Below are positions 5,610-5,928 of a DNA stretch of 5,928 nt, piece by piece. A program made the translations under genes and the position numbers. The DNA comes from an uncultured Prevotellaceae bacterium (GTDB taxonomy: Bacteria; Bacteroidota; Bacteroidia; Bacteroidales; Muribaculaceae), in NCBI GenBank assembly GCA_946055125.1, contig CAMGFF010000153.1, positions 1-5,928 of the forward strand. Reading direction: 5' to 3'. The notes beneath the pieces were generated by a model. The model had not been told where the DNA came from. It saw only the letters and a list, made by a program, of their open reading frames with translations, and made no database searches. Each line of letters begins with the position of its first letter. The first letter of the stretch is position 1.

Positions 5610-5647
5610 AAGCGACCTCAGCGCCTATCGTTGAGGTCGCTTTCTGC
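5610..5647 (+). terminator. intrinsic terminator after the phosphatase gene
   Basis: A perfect 11-bp stem AAGCGACCTCA/TGAGGTCGCTT (5610-5620 with 5632-5642) closes an 11-base loop, 43 bases after the phosphatase stop. Only a short T-rich tail (TTTCT) follows, but the GC-rich stem is the strongest hairpin in the window. A small 5-bp hairpin, CCCAT/ATGGG (5573-5577 with 5587-5591), lies just before it and has no T tail. Confidence 0.75.
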
Positions 5648-5705
5648 TATATGATGCCTTGCCACCCGCTGTTGCACATCACCGCAAAATTGCTTACATT
5701 GCCTC

Positions 5706-5726
5706 TAAAGAAAAGTGATTTCTTTA
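5706..5726. repeat. 8-bp inverted repeat upstream of the rightmost promoter
   Basis: TAAAGAAA (5706-5713) is perfectly complementary to TTTCTTTA (5719-5726) across a 5-base spacer. It lies about 34 bases upstream of a TAAATTTG box, so an operator-like role is possible; this is inference. The rest of 5643-5750 shows nothing I can name apart from a short AATTC-G-GAATT palindrome at 5742-5752. Confidence 0.35.
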
Positions 5727-5750
5727 TCCCGTCTGGCTTATAATTCGGAA

Positions 5751-5793
5751 TTTTTTGGATAAATTTGCTGCATGAAAAGTGAAGATATATTTG
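5751..5793 (+). promoter_or_regulatory. promoter region pointing off the right edge
   Basis: Two -7 matches occur, TAAATTTG at 5760-5767 and TATATTTG at 5786-5793. The first is preceded by six T (5751-5756), like the other promoters in the window. Its TTTG (5764-5767) also stands roughly where a -33 TTTG should be for the second box (centres 24 bases apart). So this is either one promoter with both elements or two overlapping ones, starting RNA at about 5774 or 5797. Confidence 0.5.
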
Positions 5794-5909
5794 CCATGGA
5801 CTTAGGAGTGTTCACTCTAATATCGAATTTTATTTACAGCGGCACACTTCGTCGTCGGCAAACTCAGGTTCGATTACCCATACAATTCGTTATAGGCCCC
5901 AGTAAATAG
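5772..5909 (+). CDS. doubtful small ORF (45 codons, or 37 from the second ATG)
   Basis: ATG at 5772 opens a 45-codon frame ending with TAG at 5907-5909; an in-frame ATG at 5796 gives 37 codons. The product has a hydrophobic stretch (residues 11-22) followed by an Arg-rich part (27-34), and I recognise no family. The first ATG is only 4 bases after one -7 box and the second only 2 bases after the other, so leader spacing is poor unless the second ATG is served by the first box (28 bases). Codon use is unlike the GC-rich genes here. It may simply be the untranslated leader of a gene or small RNA beyond the edge. Confidence 0.15.
   Translation: MKSEDIFAMDLGVFTLISNFIYSGTLRRRQTQVRLPIQFVIGPSK
5802..5820. 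repeat. imperfect palindrome near the predicted RNA start
   Basis: TTAG-AGTG (5802-5810, with an extra G at 5806) pairs with CACTCTAA (5813-5820) around a central TT, giving eight complementary positions with one bulge. It lies just after the second -7 box, where a repressor site would act. The two-base centre is too short for a tight RNA loop without opening a pair, so DNA binding is as likely as RNA folding. Confidence 0.3.
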
Positions 5910-5913
5910 CTCA

Positions 5914-5924
5914 CGTTAAGCGAC
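5914..5924 (+). repeat. second copy of CGTTAAGCGAC
   Basis: This 11-mer is identical to 5606-5616, which forms the lead-in and left arm of the phosphatase terminator. The window ends four bases after this copy, so its partner arm, if any, is not visible. It could be the start of another terminator hairpin of the same type. Confidence 0.35.
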
Positions 5925-5928
5925 ATTG

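Noticed and set aside
5865..5885. GGTTCGATTACCC, resembling a tRNA T-arm
   Set aside because: The flanking bases do not form the 5-bp T stem, and no anticodon arm or acceptor stem can be placed around it.

Overview
The window looks like chromosomal DNA of a Bacteroidota bacterium, most likely an order Bacteroidales gut-type genome with GC-rich coding DNA (Muribaculaceae-like). This is inferred from three things. The coding sequence is GC-rich while the gaps are AT-rich. Four good matches to the Bacteroidota -7 promoter box TAnnTTTG sit just upstream of genes. The genes have A/T-rich, Shine-Dalgarno-poor starts. I see no mobile element, CRISPR array, rRNA or tRNA.

Layout. Positions 1-359 hold no confident gene. 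There may be the tail of a plus-strand gene entering from the left (stop at 170-172), followed by two tandem terminator-like hairpins at 204-227 and 237-262. A secreted TPR protein lies on the minus strand (1127 down to 360). A 101-bp divergent promoter region (1128-1228) separates it from a plus-strand run of three genes. These are a YbdG/MscM-type MscS mechanosensitive channel (1229-2419), a GH3-family acyl-adenylating enzyme (2552-4081) and a secreted PhoA-type alkaline phosphatase (4178-5566). An 11-bp-stem terminator follows at 5610-5642. The last 286 bases are non-coding or hold only a doubtful 37-45 codon ORF. They contain a good promoter and several inverted repeats, so they are probably the leader of a gene or small RNA beyond the right edge.

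The genes do not form an obvious pathway. The channel and the GH3 gene each have their own promoter candidate, and the phosphatase promoter is unclear. The TPR protein and phosphatase are exported, the channel is in the inner membrane and the GH3 enzyme is cytosolic. I see no convincing new multi-gene system.

The more unusual signals are non-coding. A seven-copy 7-bp tandem array supplies the GH3 stop codon. Two consecutive genes are followed by the same kind of 3' module: a TTAG-type repeat, then G5-N-G4, then GAATTTTT. A T6 tract sits 1-5 nt upstream of four TAnnTTTG boxes. A compact pair of hairpins near the left end could form an alternative or pseudoknotted fold.
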